From Vicia villosa (taxonomy: Eukaryota; Streptophyta; Magnoliopsida; Fabales; Fabaceae): a stretch of 64,000 bases of DNA. A program made the position numbers and the translations under genes. The notes below the pieces were generated by a model, which saw only the letters and a program-made list of their open reading frames with translations, did no database searches and had not been told where the DNA came from. The stretch's first letter is position 1. Every line of letters starts with the position of its first letter. Positions 54,003 through 64,000 of the stretch are shown here, piece by piece. The DNA lies in assembly GCF_029867415.1 (NCBI RefSeq), contig NC_081183.1:13202404-13266403 (forward strand), in the 5' to 3' direction.

Positions 54003-55916
54003 TTAGGTGAGACGCACATGATCAATTGATCCAGCTTCCTGCCCAGCATAATAGGGCTTCAACCTCTGTCCATTGACTTTGAATATGTCCCCATTGGCTT
54101 GGTTTTTAATTTCAATCGCACCATGTGGGAATACCTTGTGCACAACAAACGGCCCTGACCATCTTGACTTCAATTTTCCAGGAAACAGCTTCAGCCTCGA
54201 GTTAAACAACAACACTAGTTGTCCTTCCCAAAAGTCCTTCTTGATGATTCTTTGATCATGCCACTTCTTTGTTTGTTCTTTGTACATCTTTGCATTTTCA
54301 TAAGCTTGATCTCGAAATTCCTCTAACTCATGTAGTTGAAGGATACGAGACTCACCGGCTTTTACAATATCGTAGTTAAGGAATTTAGAAGCCCAAAACG
54401 CCTTGTGTTCAAGCTCGAGTGGCAAATGGCAAGCTTTACCATAAACCAACTGATAGGGTGACATGCCTATGGGTGTTTTGAATGCAGTCCTGTATGCCCA
54501 TAATGCATCTTCAAGCTTCATAGCCCAATCTTTTCTTGAGGCGCTCACAGTCTTCTCGAGAATCTGCTTGATTTGCCTGTTCGATACCTCTACCTGACCA
54601 CTAGTCTGAGGGTGGTAAGTTGTTGCAATCTTGTGCTTCACATTATACTTCTTCAGCAGATTCTCCATCAACTTATTCAAGAAATGAGTACCTTCATCGC
54701 TTATGAGTGTTATGGGTACACCGAATCTGGAGAAAATGTTGTTCTTATGGAAATTCACTACCACCTTGGCATCATTTGTAGGAAGAGCAACTGCTTCAAC
54801 CCATTTAGAGACGTAGTCCACCGCTACAAGGATGTAGTTCTTCCAAAAGGATGGTGGAAAAGGTCCCATGAAATCAATACCCCACACATCAAACAATTCC
54901 ACTTCAAGTATACCCTTCTGAGGCATCTGATTTCTTTTTGAAATATTCCCTATTCTCTGACACCTGTCGCAGTCTTTCACAATGCTTTGAGCGTCTTTGA
55001 ATAATGTGGGCCAATATAAACCAGATTGTAAGATCTTTGCAGCCGTTCTATCACCACTGAAATGTCCTCCATATTCTGAGTCATGGCATGCTTTTAGCAC
55101 ATCCCGTTGTTCCTCCTCGGGTACACATCTTCTAATCAAACCATTGAGACCCTTCTTGTATAAGAAAGGATCATCCCACAAGTAGAACCTGCAATCATGT
55201 AAAAACTTTTTTCTACGGTTATAGTCAAAATCATCAGGGATAATACCACCTACCAAATAGTTCGCATAGTCGGCGAACCAAGGCACACCAATAACAGCGA
55301 GGATATGTTCATCTGCGAAGTCGTCCTTTCTTGGGCGCGTAGCTTCTGTCTCTTCAACAGGTGACATTCGAGACAAGTGATCGGCCACAGTGTTTTCAGA
55401 CCCTTTCTTGTCACGAATTTCCACATCAAACTCTTGAAGGAGTAAGATCCATCTGAGCAGTCTTGGCTTAGAGTCCTGTTTAGCAAAAAGATACTTCAAG
55501 GCAGCATGGTCAGTATAAACAATGACTCTAGAACCCAACAGATATTGCCTGAATTTATCAAAGGCATAAACAACCGCTAACAACTCCTTTTCAGTAGTTG
55601 CATAGTTCATCTGTGCAGGGTTCAACACATGACTAGCGTAGTAAATAACATGTAACAATTTTTCTCTACGCTGTCCCAGAACCGCCCCCACTGCAATATC
55701 ACTTGCATCACACATGATCTCAAAAGGTAGAGACCAATCCGGGGCTACAACAATTGGTGCCGACACTAATTTTTGCTTTATTGTATCAAATGCTACGGCA
55801 CATTCTTTATCGAAAATAAAAGCTTTGTCCTTAACTAAAAGTGTAGTTAAAGGTTTTGCTATTTTTGAGAAGTCTCTTATGAACCTACGGTAAAAACCCG
55901 CATGCCCTAAGAAACT
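54003..55916 (-). pseudogene. E4 pol, 3' part: RT connection, RNase H, integrase
   Basis: The same frame continues after the TGA at 55917-55919. From the first ATG of this part (55766) there are 587 codons. RNase H is at about residues 16-135 ([36 protein letters not shown]). The integrase zinc finger is H228, H235, C266, C269. The catalytic triad is D298 (GIDFMGPF), D357 (ISDEGTHF) and E393 (QVEVSNRQ). A C-terminal GPF/Y-like region ([12 protein letters not shown]) precedes the stop at 54003. All catalytic residues are present. Made alone it would lack the polymerase palm. Confidence 0.85.
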
Positions 55917-58900
55917 TCAGATACCTTTTTCATTCATGGGAGGAGGCAATTTTGCTATGACTTCTATCTTGGCTTGGTCAACTTCTATTCCCTTATGAGA
56001 AATTTTGTGGCCCAAAACTATACCTTCACGCACCATGAAGTGACACTTCTCCCAGTTGAGGATTAAGTTGGTCTGTTGGCATCTTTCTAAAACAAGAGTA
56101 AGGTTAGTTAAGCAATTATCAAAAGACTTACCAAAAACCGAGAAGTCATCCATGAATACTTCCATATGCTTCTCAAGCATATCGGAAAAAATAGATTGCA
56201 TGCATCTTTGAAATGTGGTCGGGGCATTACATAACCCGAATGGCATTCTTCTGTAAGCAAAAATACCATAAGGGCATGTAAATGCGGTCTTCTCTTGGTC
56301 TTCAGGTGCAACAGCTATCTGATTGTACCCCGAGTAGCCATCGAGGAAACAATAATAGTCATGACCCGCTAACCTTTCTAACATCTGGTCGATGAAAGGC
56401 AACGGGAAGTGATCTTTTCTTGTCTCCAGATTTAGTCTTCGGTAGTCAATACAGACTCTCCACCCTGTAACTGTCCTCGTCGGAATCAACTCATTTTTTT
56501 CATTCTTAACAATGGTAGTTCCACCTTTCTTTGGCACCACATGAACTGGACTCACCCATGAACTGTCATATATTGGATAGATCATCCCTGCGTCCAAAAG
56601 TTTTACCACCTCCTTTCTAACCACTTCCTTCATCGCTGGATTGAGTCGTCGTTGAGGTTGGACAACCGGTTTGTGATCATCTTCCATTAGGATTTTGTGC
56701 ATGCAAACTGTTGGACTTATTCCTTTCAACTCTTCAATGGACCATCCAAGAGCACTTTTATGCTTTTTAAGAACTTTGACAAGTTTATCTTCTTGAAGGA
56801 ATTCAAGGTGAGAACTTATGATGGCCGGACATTTACTCTCAGTGTCTAAAAAGACATATTTGAGGTTCTCCGGTAATTGTTTTAGTTCAGCTCCCTTCTT
56901 TGGTTCATCTTTACTACCCTCCACTAACGGTTTCCTTAGCTCCTCCCATCGGTTGTGGCGAGGATTTTTGACAAATGATGTTGTTTCCATCATGGCTAAA
57001 ACTTCACTATCTTTTTCATCAACTACCTCCTCTTCTCTAAAGATTGATAAACTCAAAACTCTCTCCAACGGTAACTGTTGTGTTGTCAAAGAATTTCCTT
57101 CATCACAAATTTGATCAATTACCTCAATGTGTTGACTTGTGGCAATGTCATCTTTGTACTTCATGGTGTTTCGCACATCAATCTTTAGTTCCTTATCATA
57201 AACTTTCAAGGTCATTGTACCTTCCTCTATGTCGATCAAGCATCTCCCGGTCTCTAAAAATGGTATCCCCAAAATGATTGGTATCTCTTCATCTTCGGGC
57301 ATCTCTAGAATAACAAAATCTACAGGGAATACGAACTTGTCGATTTTCACCAACACGTCTTCTACCACTCCGTACGGTCTTTTCACCGATTGGTCAGCAA
57401 ACTGAAGTGTCATTCGTGTATCTTGTACTTTACCTATTCCCAATCTTTTGTAGATGGATAATGGTATGAGACTTACACTTGCTCCCAAATCAATCAGAGC
57501 TTTCTTGAAAGACCTATCACCGATGGTGCACGGAATAGTTACTGAACCTCGATCTCTCTTTTTAACCGGAATCTTCATGCCCTGCAAAATAGCACTACAA
57601 GTTTCAGTTAGAATAATCGGATCACTCTCGGTGGTCCGCTTCTTTGAAATAATATCTTTCATGAATTTTGCATAGGTTGGCATTTGCTCAAGTGCCTCTA
57701 AGAAGGGAATATTCAGCTCAAGTTTCTTGAACATCTCCAAGAACTTCTCAAAAATTTTCTCATGTTGTTCTTTCTTTTTATTTCTTGTTGGGAAAGGGAG
57801 TTTAACCTCCGGTTTAGGTGTAACTACTTTTTCTTTTACCACCCTTTTGTCCCCCGTGACCTCTTTACTTGCAACCTCATTCTCTTTAATCTCTACATCC
57901 ACTTCAATCAACATATCTTCTTCATCAGAATTCTTCTCAGGTGTGTCATTGGATTTATTGCTTCTGGTAGTTACAGCGTTCACATGATTATTGTCTCTGG
58001 GATTCGTAACCGTAGCACTAGGTAGAACACCCTGTGGTTGAGAGTTAGTCATTTGTTGTGCAATCTGACTCATTTGGATTTCCAGATTTTTGATAGAGGC
58101 CCATGTGTTCCTCAGGCTGCTCCTAGTTTCTTCCTGAAATTGAGAGTTTTGAGCTGCCATTTTTTCAATAGATATCTCGCATTCTGCCTTCTTCGGTTCC
58201 TGCTGTTGAAATTGTTGTGGTGCTTGAGATTGGAACTGTTGTGGGTGGTGTTGAAATTGTTGCTGGTATGGAAGTTGTTGTTGTGGAGGTCTATATTGTT
58301 GTGACTGAGCTGGAGATTGAAATTGGGTTGGTCCTTGCTTTTCAAAGTTTCCTTGTTGGTCCTTCCAAGCGAAATTAGGATGATTTTCCCAACCAGGATT
58401 ATATGTATTGGTGTATGGATTATTTTGCCTCAACATATGAATCTGTTCCACCTGTTCTTGCGTTGCCACACAATGCATAGCAAAATGCGGTCCACTACAT
58501 ATTTCACATACAACTGAGGTGACTGGCTCAACTTGTGCTACTTTCTGTTCACCAATATTCATCTTCTTCAATCTTCTTTCTACTTCAGCCGCAATTTGTT
58601 CTTCCATTTTAACCACCTGATCAGCAAGCTTCAAATCAATTTTTCCTTCTGGTTGACTCATTGCGCGATCATATAACTCAATATGCTCATTAGCGGCAAT
58701 TGCTTCTATGATCCTCTTGATACCAGTAGCTGTTGAAAAATTAGTTGAGCCACCGGCAGCAGTATCGATAAGCTGTTTTGTCTTAACTCGGCGACCACTA
58801 ACAAAAGTCTGCATTTGCTCGGTCGGGTCCATGTTATGAGTGGGACAAGCAACCAAACACCTCTTGAACCTTTTATATGCATCTCCCAGCGATTCCCCTT

Positions 58901-59513
58901 CTTTCTGCTTGAAATTTACAATATCATATCTTTTTCGAATGAAGACTGAAGCAGGGAAATACTCATTCAAGAAAGCGGTTTCCATCTGTTGCCATGTTGT
59001 GATGCTTCCAGCTGGAAGTGAGTAAAACCACTCTTCCGCATCTTCGGATAAAGTGAATGGGAACATCACAAGTCTCTTGGCTTCTTCAGAATGGCCTTCT
59101 ATTTTTAATGATGTTGTTGTGGTGAGGAATCTCTGTAGATGCTTGTTTGCATCTTCGTTGATTCTTCCAGCAAAGGGCTTGCTTTCTAACTGGAGGATAG
59201 TGGAAGGATGTAGTTGGAAGTGTGCCACATTAACCGGTTGATTCACTATGGTCATTCTTCCCAGCGGTGCATTAGCCCTTCCATAATCACCTAAAAGTCT
59301 CTCTGGAGGAGGTGGATCAGCTGCCATAGTTTCAGGCTCAGAATCTGACTGCTCAGACGGAATAGATAGTACTTCTTCGTCTTCCGATTCTGAAACTACA
59401 GGTGATTCTTCTTTCGATGCCAGTCTTTTCCGCTTAACTTCTCGGAGTCGTGCTCGCAATAATCTTTCGGGTTCTGCGTCAAAAAGAAGTTCAGCTGAGG
59501 CCTTACCTCGCAT
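55917..59513 (-). CDS. E4 Gag-protease-RT part of the polyprotein, 1198 aa, ends at an in-frame TGA
   Basis: Order: N-terminal acidic region, Gag domain (about 100-240), zinc knuckle CEICSGPHFAMHC (336-348), Gln-rich linker (about 390-440), coiled-coil-like segment (about 450-490), protease with DLGAS at 675-679, RT palm from about 950 with RVCIDYRRLN (1019-1028), MPFGLCNAPTTFQ (1090-1102) and the catalytic FMDD at 1120-1123. The frame then hits TGA at 55917-55919, but translation past it in the same frame gives the usual RT thumb and RNase H, so this is a nonsense change and not a frame break. Plant Athila proteases often read DLGA instead of DSGA. The start ATG (59513) lies in TATGCGAG/GTAAGG, a strong donor-like context. 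Confidence 0.9.
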   Translation of the reverse strand: MRGKASAELLFDAEPERLLRARLREVKRKRLASKEESPVVSESEDEEVLSIPSEQSDSEPETMAADPPPPERLLGDYGRANAPLGRMTIVNQPVNVAHFQLHPSTILQLESKPFAGRINEDANKHLQRFLTTTTSLKIEGHSEEAKRLVMFPFTLSEDAEEWFYSLPAGSITTWQQMETAFLNEYFPASVFIRKRYDIVNFKQKEGESLGDAYKRFKRCLVACPTHNMDPTEQMQTFVSGRRVKTKQLIDTAAGGSTNFSTATGIKRIIEAIAANEHIELYDRAMSQPEGKIDLKLADQVVKMEEQIAAEVERRLKKMNIGEQKVAQVEPVTSVVCEICSGPHFAMHCVATQEQVEQIHMLRQNNPYTNTYNPGWENHPNFAWKDQQGNFEKQGPTQFQSPAQSQQYRPPQQQLPYQQQFQHHPQQFQSQAPQQFQQQEPKKAECEISIEKMAAQNSQFQEETRSSLRNTWASIKNLEIQMSQIAQQMTNSQPQGVLPSATVTNPRDNNHVNAVTTRSNKSNDTPEKNSDEEDMLIEVDVEIKENEVASKEVTGDKRVVKEKVVTPKPEVKLPFPTRNKKKEQHEKIFEKFLEMFKKLELNIPFLEALEQMPTYAKFMKDIISKKRTTESDPIILTETCSAILQGMKIPVKKRDRGSVTIPCTIGDRSFKKALIDLGASVSLIPLSIYKRLGIGKVQDTRMTLQFADQSVKRPYGVVEDVLVKIDKFVFPVDFVILEMPEDEEIPIILGIPFLETGRCLIDIEEGTMTLKVYDKELKIDVRNTMKYKDDIATSQHIEVIDQICDEGNSLTTQQLPLERVLSLSIFREEEVVDEKDSEVLAMMETTSFVKNPRHNRWEELRKPLVEGSKDEPKKGAELKQLPENLKYVFLDTESKCPAIISSHLEFLQEDKLVKVLKKHKSALGWSIEELKGISPTVCMHKILMEDDHKPVVQPQRRLNPAMKEVVRKEVVKLLDAGMIYPIYDSSWVSPVHVVPKKGGTTIVKNEKNELIPTRTVTGWRVCIDYRRLNLETRKDHFPLPFIDQMLERLAGHDYYCFLDGYSGYNQIAVAPEDQEKTAFTCPYGIFAYRRMPFGLCNAPTTFQRCMQSIFSDMLEKHMEVFMDDFSVFGKSFDNCLTNLTLVLERCQQTNLILNWEKCHFMVREGIVLGHKISHKGIEVDQAKIEVIAKLPPPMNEKGI
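59501..59509 (-). promoter_or_regulatory. Splice-donor-like site on the E4 gag start codon
   Basis: GAG/GTAAGG on the minus strand, with the GT at 59506-59505, four bases after the gag ATG. It fits the plant donor consensus very well. E5 has the same sequence; E1 has GAG/GTAAAG. Confidence 0.45.
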
Positions 59514-59651
59514 ACAAGATTAGACAATTATTAGTTGAGAGTAAACAAAAATAAATAAATAAATAAAAATTAAAAATTGCAGAGGAAATAAAATTTTAAT
59601 TGCAGAGCAATAAAATTTTAATTGACTGAATAATAACTTATATTTTGGCAA

Positions 59652-59669
59652 TCCCCGGCAACGGCGCCA
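59652..59669 (-). other. E4 primer-binding site
   Basis: TGGCGCCGTTGCCGGGGA, seven bases inside the 5' LTR. Confidence 0.9.
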
Positions 59670-59675
59670 AAAACT

Positions 59676-61011
59676 TAATCGGTAAAATAGCAAGTGTATT
59701 ATTTTCACCGGTGTAGTTATAATGGGTTTCACCCCAAGTATCGATCACGAGGATTGCGTAGTAAATATAAATTATTGTAACTAGTCAATTAAACAAAATG
59801 GCATATGGGTGTTTTTGTTATAATGAAATAAGTGAATTAAAATAAATAAGCTGAAAGTAAAACGAACTTTTTAATAACTTTTTAGAGTAATGCCAAGGTA
59901 GGTGTGTGATTTGCTTTATAACTCCTCTGAATAAAGATCTCTTTAACAAGTTCATATAATGCAACTATTTGTTCTTAAGGGTGTTTTCCTAAGTCCTTAG
60001 TGAAAACCTTTTGGTTTACAATCCTATTGCCTAAGTCCTTAGAAACAAAGGATTAAACCAAAGCTGTAATTAATCAAGAATATTCAAATAACCTTACGGT
60101 ATCCCTAGTCCTAGATGATAACTATAAGATTTAATTGTTTAAAAACCTTAACAACCGTAGTCCAACAGATTATTAAGCGGAGATCAATCCTTGTTTTGCC
60201 GACAAAGAAAGCATAAAAACATTAAACAACGAATTGCATAACACGGACATAAGATTAAAGCAATACGATATTCAGAGTCATTACAAATCAAATCAGGGAC
60301 ACCCCCTAGCATTGGGGGGTTTAGCCTCTCATAGTATTCAAGAAACACAAATTAAAGAGTTTAGACATTACAAAGATTAATGAAAACTCTGATCTTCAAT
60401 GGTGTCCACCGTTGAATCTCTTCGTCTTCCAAACCCTTGATGAAGCTATCTTCTCTCCTTGTTGGAATTCTATCATACGTTGCAAAAAAGTTCCTTCTCC
60501 TTGTCTCTCAATTCTCTTTTAATCCCTCTAGGTTTTTAGATCTCAGCAAGAATACCAAAAATGCCCTCGGGACTTAAAATTTGTAAAAACGTAAAAATCA
60601 GAAGTTCTATCCGCACAGCTGACACGGCCGTGTCACTTGACACGGGCAGACCGTGTCAGCTTCTGGTCTTGGGAGGAAAGTTCTTCAGGAGGCCTGACAC
60701 GGCCGTGTCAGGTGACACGGTCAGACCGTGTCCGCCTCTGCCTCCTTGCTCATTTTTGTTCCTTGCTTCCCTTTTGCGCACCTCTTGGACATGCGATCCT
60801 TCATCAATCCGAAGCTAACCTGAAACCATTACCAAACGAGATCAAAAGCACCTAATTGACAATGAAAATGCACAAAAACAAATTGCAAACAAATAAACTA
60901 CAACTAGATAAATTTAAAGAAAACATTAGAAAACAAACACAAAGTGTTACCAAACATGACGATCGTGTGTCGAATTCATGATGAAATTAAGTGTAAAATG
61001 GTGACCGATCA
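59676..61011 (-). mobile_element. E4 5' LTR
   Basis: 1336 bases. The inner end reads TAATCGG where other copies have TGATCGG. Palindrome cluster at about 60617-60733, C5/G6 hairpin at 60302-60319. Confidence 0.9.
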
Positions 61012-62297
61012 ACTATATTCTCAAAACCAGGAGATATTAGTATTATTAACAGCAAATGAGATAAGAAGATGAATAGATTCTAACCTAGAGACTAGAGAAA
61101 AGGTTTCATTGTAGTAAATACCCTCGTGTTGATTATAACCTGTGCAACTAATTGTGCCTTGTTTCTGAAAACTTCACATTTCTTATTTAGTTTTTTTTAA
61201 TACCCATTTTATTCCAATAACATGAGTTCCTTTGGGCTTTGGTACCAGATCCCAAACATCATTTCTAGAAAAATGATTTAGCTCTTCTTGCATTGCTAGA
61301 ATCCATTCATTATCTTGAAGTGCTTCTTCACAAGAAGTTGGTTCTATTAAGAACATCAATCTTAGAAGAGTTTCTTCAGAGTGTTTGAAGGTGGATATTG
61401 TTTTGACAGGTTCAGCTCTATTTCCAATAATCAGATCTTCAAATATTATTTGTCTTTGCCTTTTCCTTTTCTAAACTGACGGAACTTTAGAGGGTTCTGA
61501 TGTATAATCCTTATCAGAAACTTTATCTTTAGATTCCTTAGTCTTATCTTCAGATCCTGCAAGTATTATTTTTAGATCTGCAAAAACTTCAAACAACTTT
61601 GACTTTTCTGAATCAAGCTTATAATTAACAAGTCACAATTGAATCATTAGGCCCTCATTGTTTCATCGGTGCATATTCCATAGCCTTTTAAGCAATCAAA
61701 ATATCCTAAATGATTAAGCTCTGAGCTATAGAACCAAGTTGCATGTGAATTTAGATAACCAGATAGAGTAGAAGTAAACATATAATCAAGAAGAAAATGA
61801 AAATATAGATTTTTTTTTCTAGGTAACCATAAATTTTTGGTTTCCCTCTTAGTTGATCTTCCTGATTTTGTAATAATAATGGACTTAGTTTCAGAGGGAC
61901 TTGATATAGATGTTTTAGCCAACAGATTTATCTTAAGCCTAGAAATAGGTAATCCTTTTTCTTTTCTTGTATCATTGGCCACAACCTCAGCTGATACAAT
62001 GCTGGAACTGTCAGAAGTTTCTAACTTAGCTTTTTAGTTTTTGAGACTAGAACCTTTGTTCTCAATAAGATTGAGATTTCTAATTAAAACTAGAAGTTCT
62101 TCCTTAAGTTTATTGTTCTCAGAATATATTCACAGGCATTTTTAAGTTCCTTAAATTCAATTTTGAGTAACGAGTATTTTTCCAGAATTTCAAGTAATGA
62201 AGTAGTTAATTCTAGATGAGAGAGATCAGAGAATACCTCTTTAGAAAGTTCCTCTTCTGTTTCTGACTCTAAGTCTACTTATTTGGGGAGTTATCCT
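61012..62297 (-). pseudogene. Decayed Ty1/copia gag and RT remnant
   Basis: Minus-strand frames with stops and shifts. RT start at about 61320-61080 shows ALQDNEWILAMQEELNHF followed by WDLVPKPKGTHVIG, the classical copia RT entry. Upstream (62290-62050) is a Leu/Lys/Glu coiled-coil-like Gag tail with LLEILEKYSLLKIEFKELKN. Between them (61640-62040) an Lys/Ser-rich stretch, including 111 open codons, resembles the Gag to integrase linker. Integrase itself is absent, so there is an internal deletion. The right end is cut by the LTR at 62298. Confidence 0.6.

Positions 62298-64000
<1,703 letters not shown>

Larger units (their letters stand above)
49356..61011 (-). mobile_element. E4: nearly complete Athila-like Ty3/gypsy element
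   Basis: Minus strand: 5' LTR 61011-59676, primer site 59669-59652, gag-pro-pol 59513-54003, three-hairpin block 53990-53939, palindrome triplet 53815-53604, splice-acceptor-like site 53305, extra ORF 53294-52053, 3' region, polypurine tract, 3' LTR 50675-49356. The LTRs are very similar, so it is recent. The coding part has one stop in pol (55917-55919) and one early in the extra ORF (53250-53252). The flank at the outer 5' LTR is ACTAT; the other flank is hidden by the tandem arrangement. Confidence 0.85.

Overview
The window looks like intergenic, heterochromatin-like DNA of a large-genome plant. The best guess is a legume of the pea/vetch tribe (Fabeae), because the largest element has Ogre-type LTRs (start TGTCATACCCC, tRNA-Arg-type primer site, minisatellites near its 3' LTR). 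That assignment comes from recalled element features, not from a database search. Almost everything is nested LTR retrotransposons. The only host-type gene I can support is one 56-codon secreted peptide at 2966-3136.

Layout. 1-1904: 3' end and LTR of a plus-strand Ty3/gypsy element. 1905-2806: LTR of family X. 2966-3136: small peptide gene with TATA box and G-box. About 3645-25838: Ogre-like element on the minus strand (3' LTR at left, 5' LTR at right) with a largely non-coding interior full of minisatellites. Inside it is a solo LTR (10141-18878, duplicated target TAGAG), and inside that an Athila-like element E1 (11433-18390) that codes only for Gag and protease. 25839-29310: another X LTR, split by a 2.6-kb solo LTR. 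29742-36097: a decayed gypsy gag, split by a young Sirevirus-like Ty1/copia element E2 (29885-35775, duplicated target ATGTG). 36253-37321: X LTR. 37322-61011: two Athila-like elements in tandem sharing the LTR at 49356-50675. E4, on the right, is nearly complete (gag-pro-RT-RH-IN plus an extra ORF). E5, on the left, is truncated and holds a third family, E3, as LTR-internal-LTR-internal-LTR (39638-47923, duplicated target GTGTT). 61012-62297: decayed copia pol/gag. 62298-64000: another TGTAACA-type LTR that runs off the end.

How the parts relate. E4 is the only near-complete machinery here. It has one in-frame stop in pol and one in the extra ORF. E1 (Gag and protease only) and E3 (no protein) share its primer-site class and its 3' non-coding layout, so they look like dependents of such elements. 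What the dependents kept points to cis-acting RNA or DNA signals. The strongest is a three-hairpin block just 3' of the coding region in E1, E3 and E4, whose first stem shows compensating base changes between families. Next are clusters of short perfect palindromes carried by at least six LTR families, in two of them repeated in the 3' untranslated region. E4 also has a well-formed splice donor on its gag start codon and a matching acceptor nine bases before its extra ORF.

There is one 100-N gap (42175-42274). It is flanked by a 16-base duplication, so it is probably a negative gap. The nearby consensus may carry extra single-base insertions.
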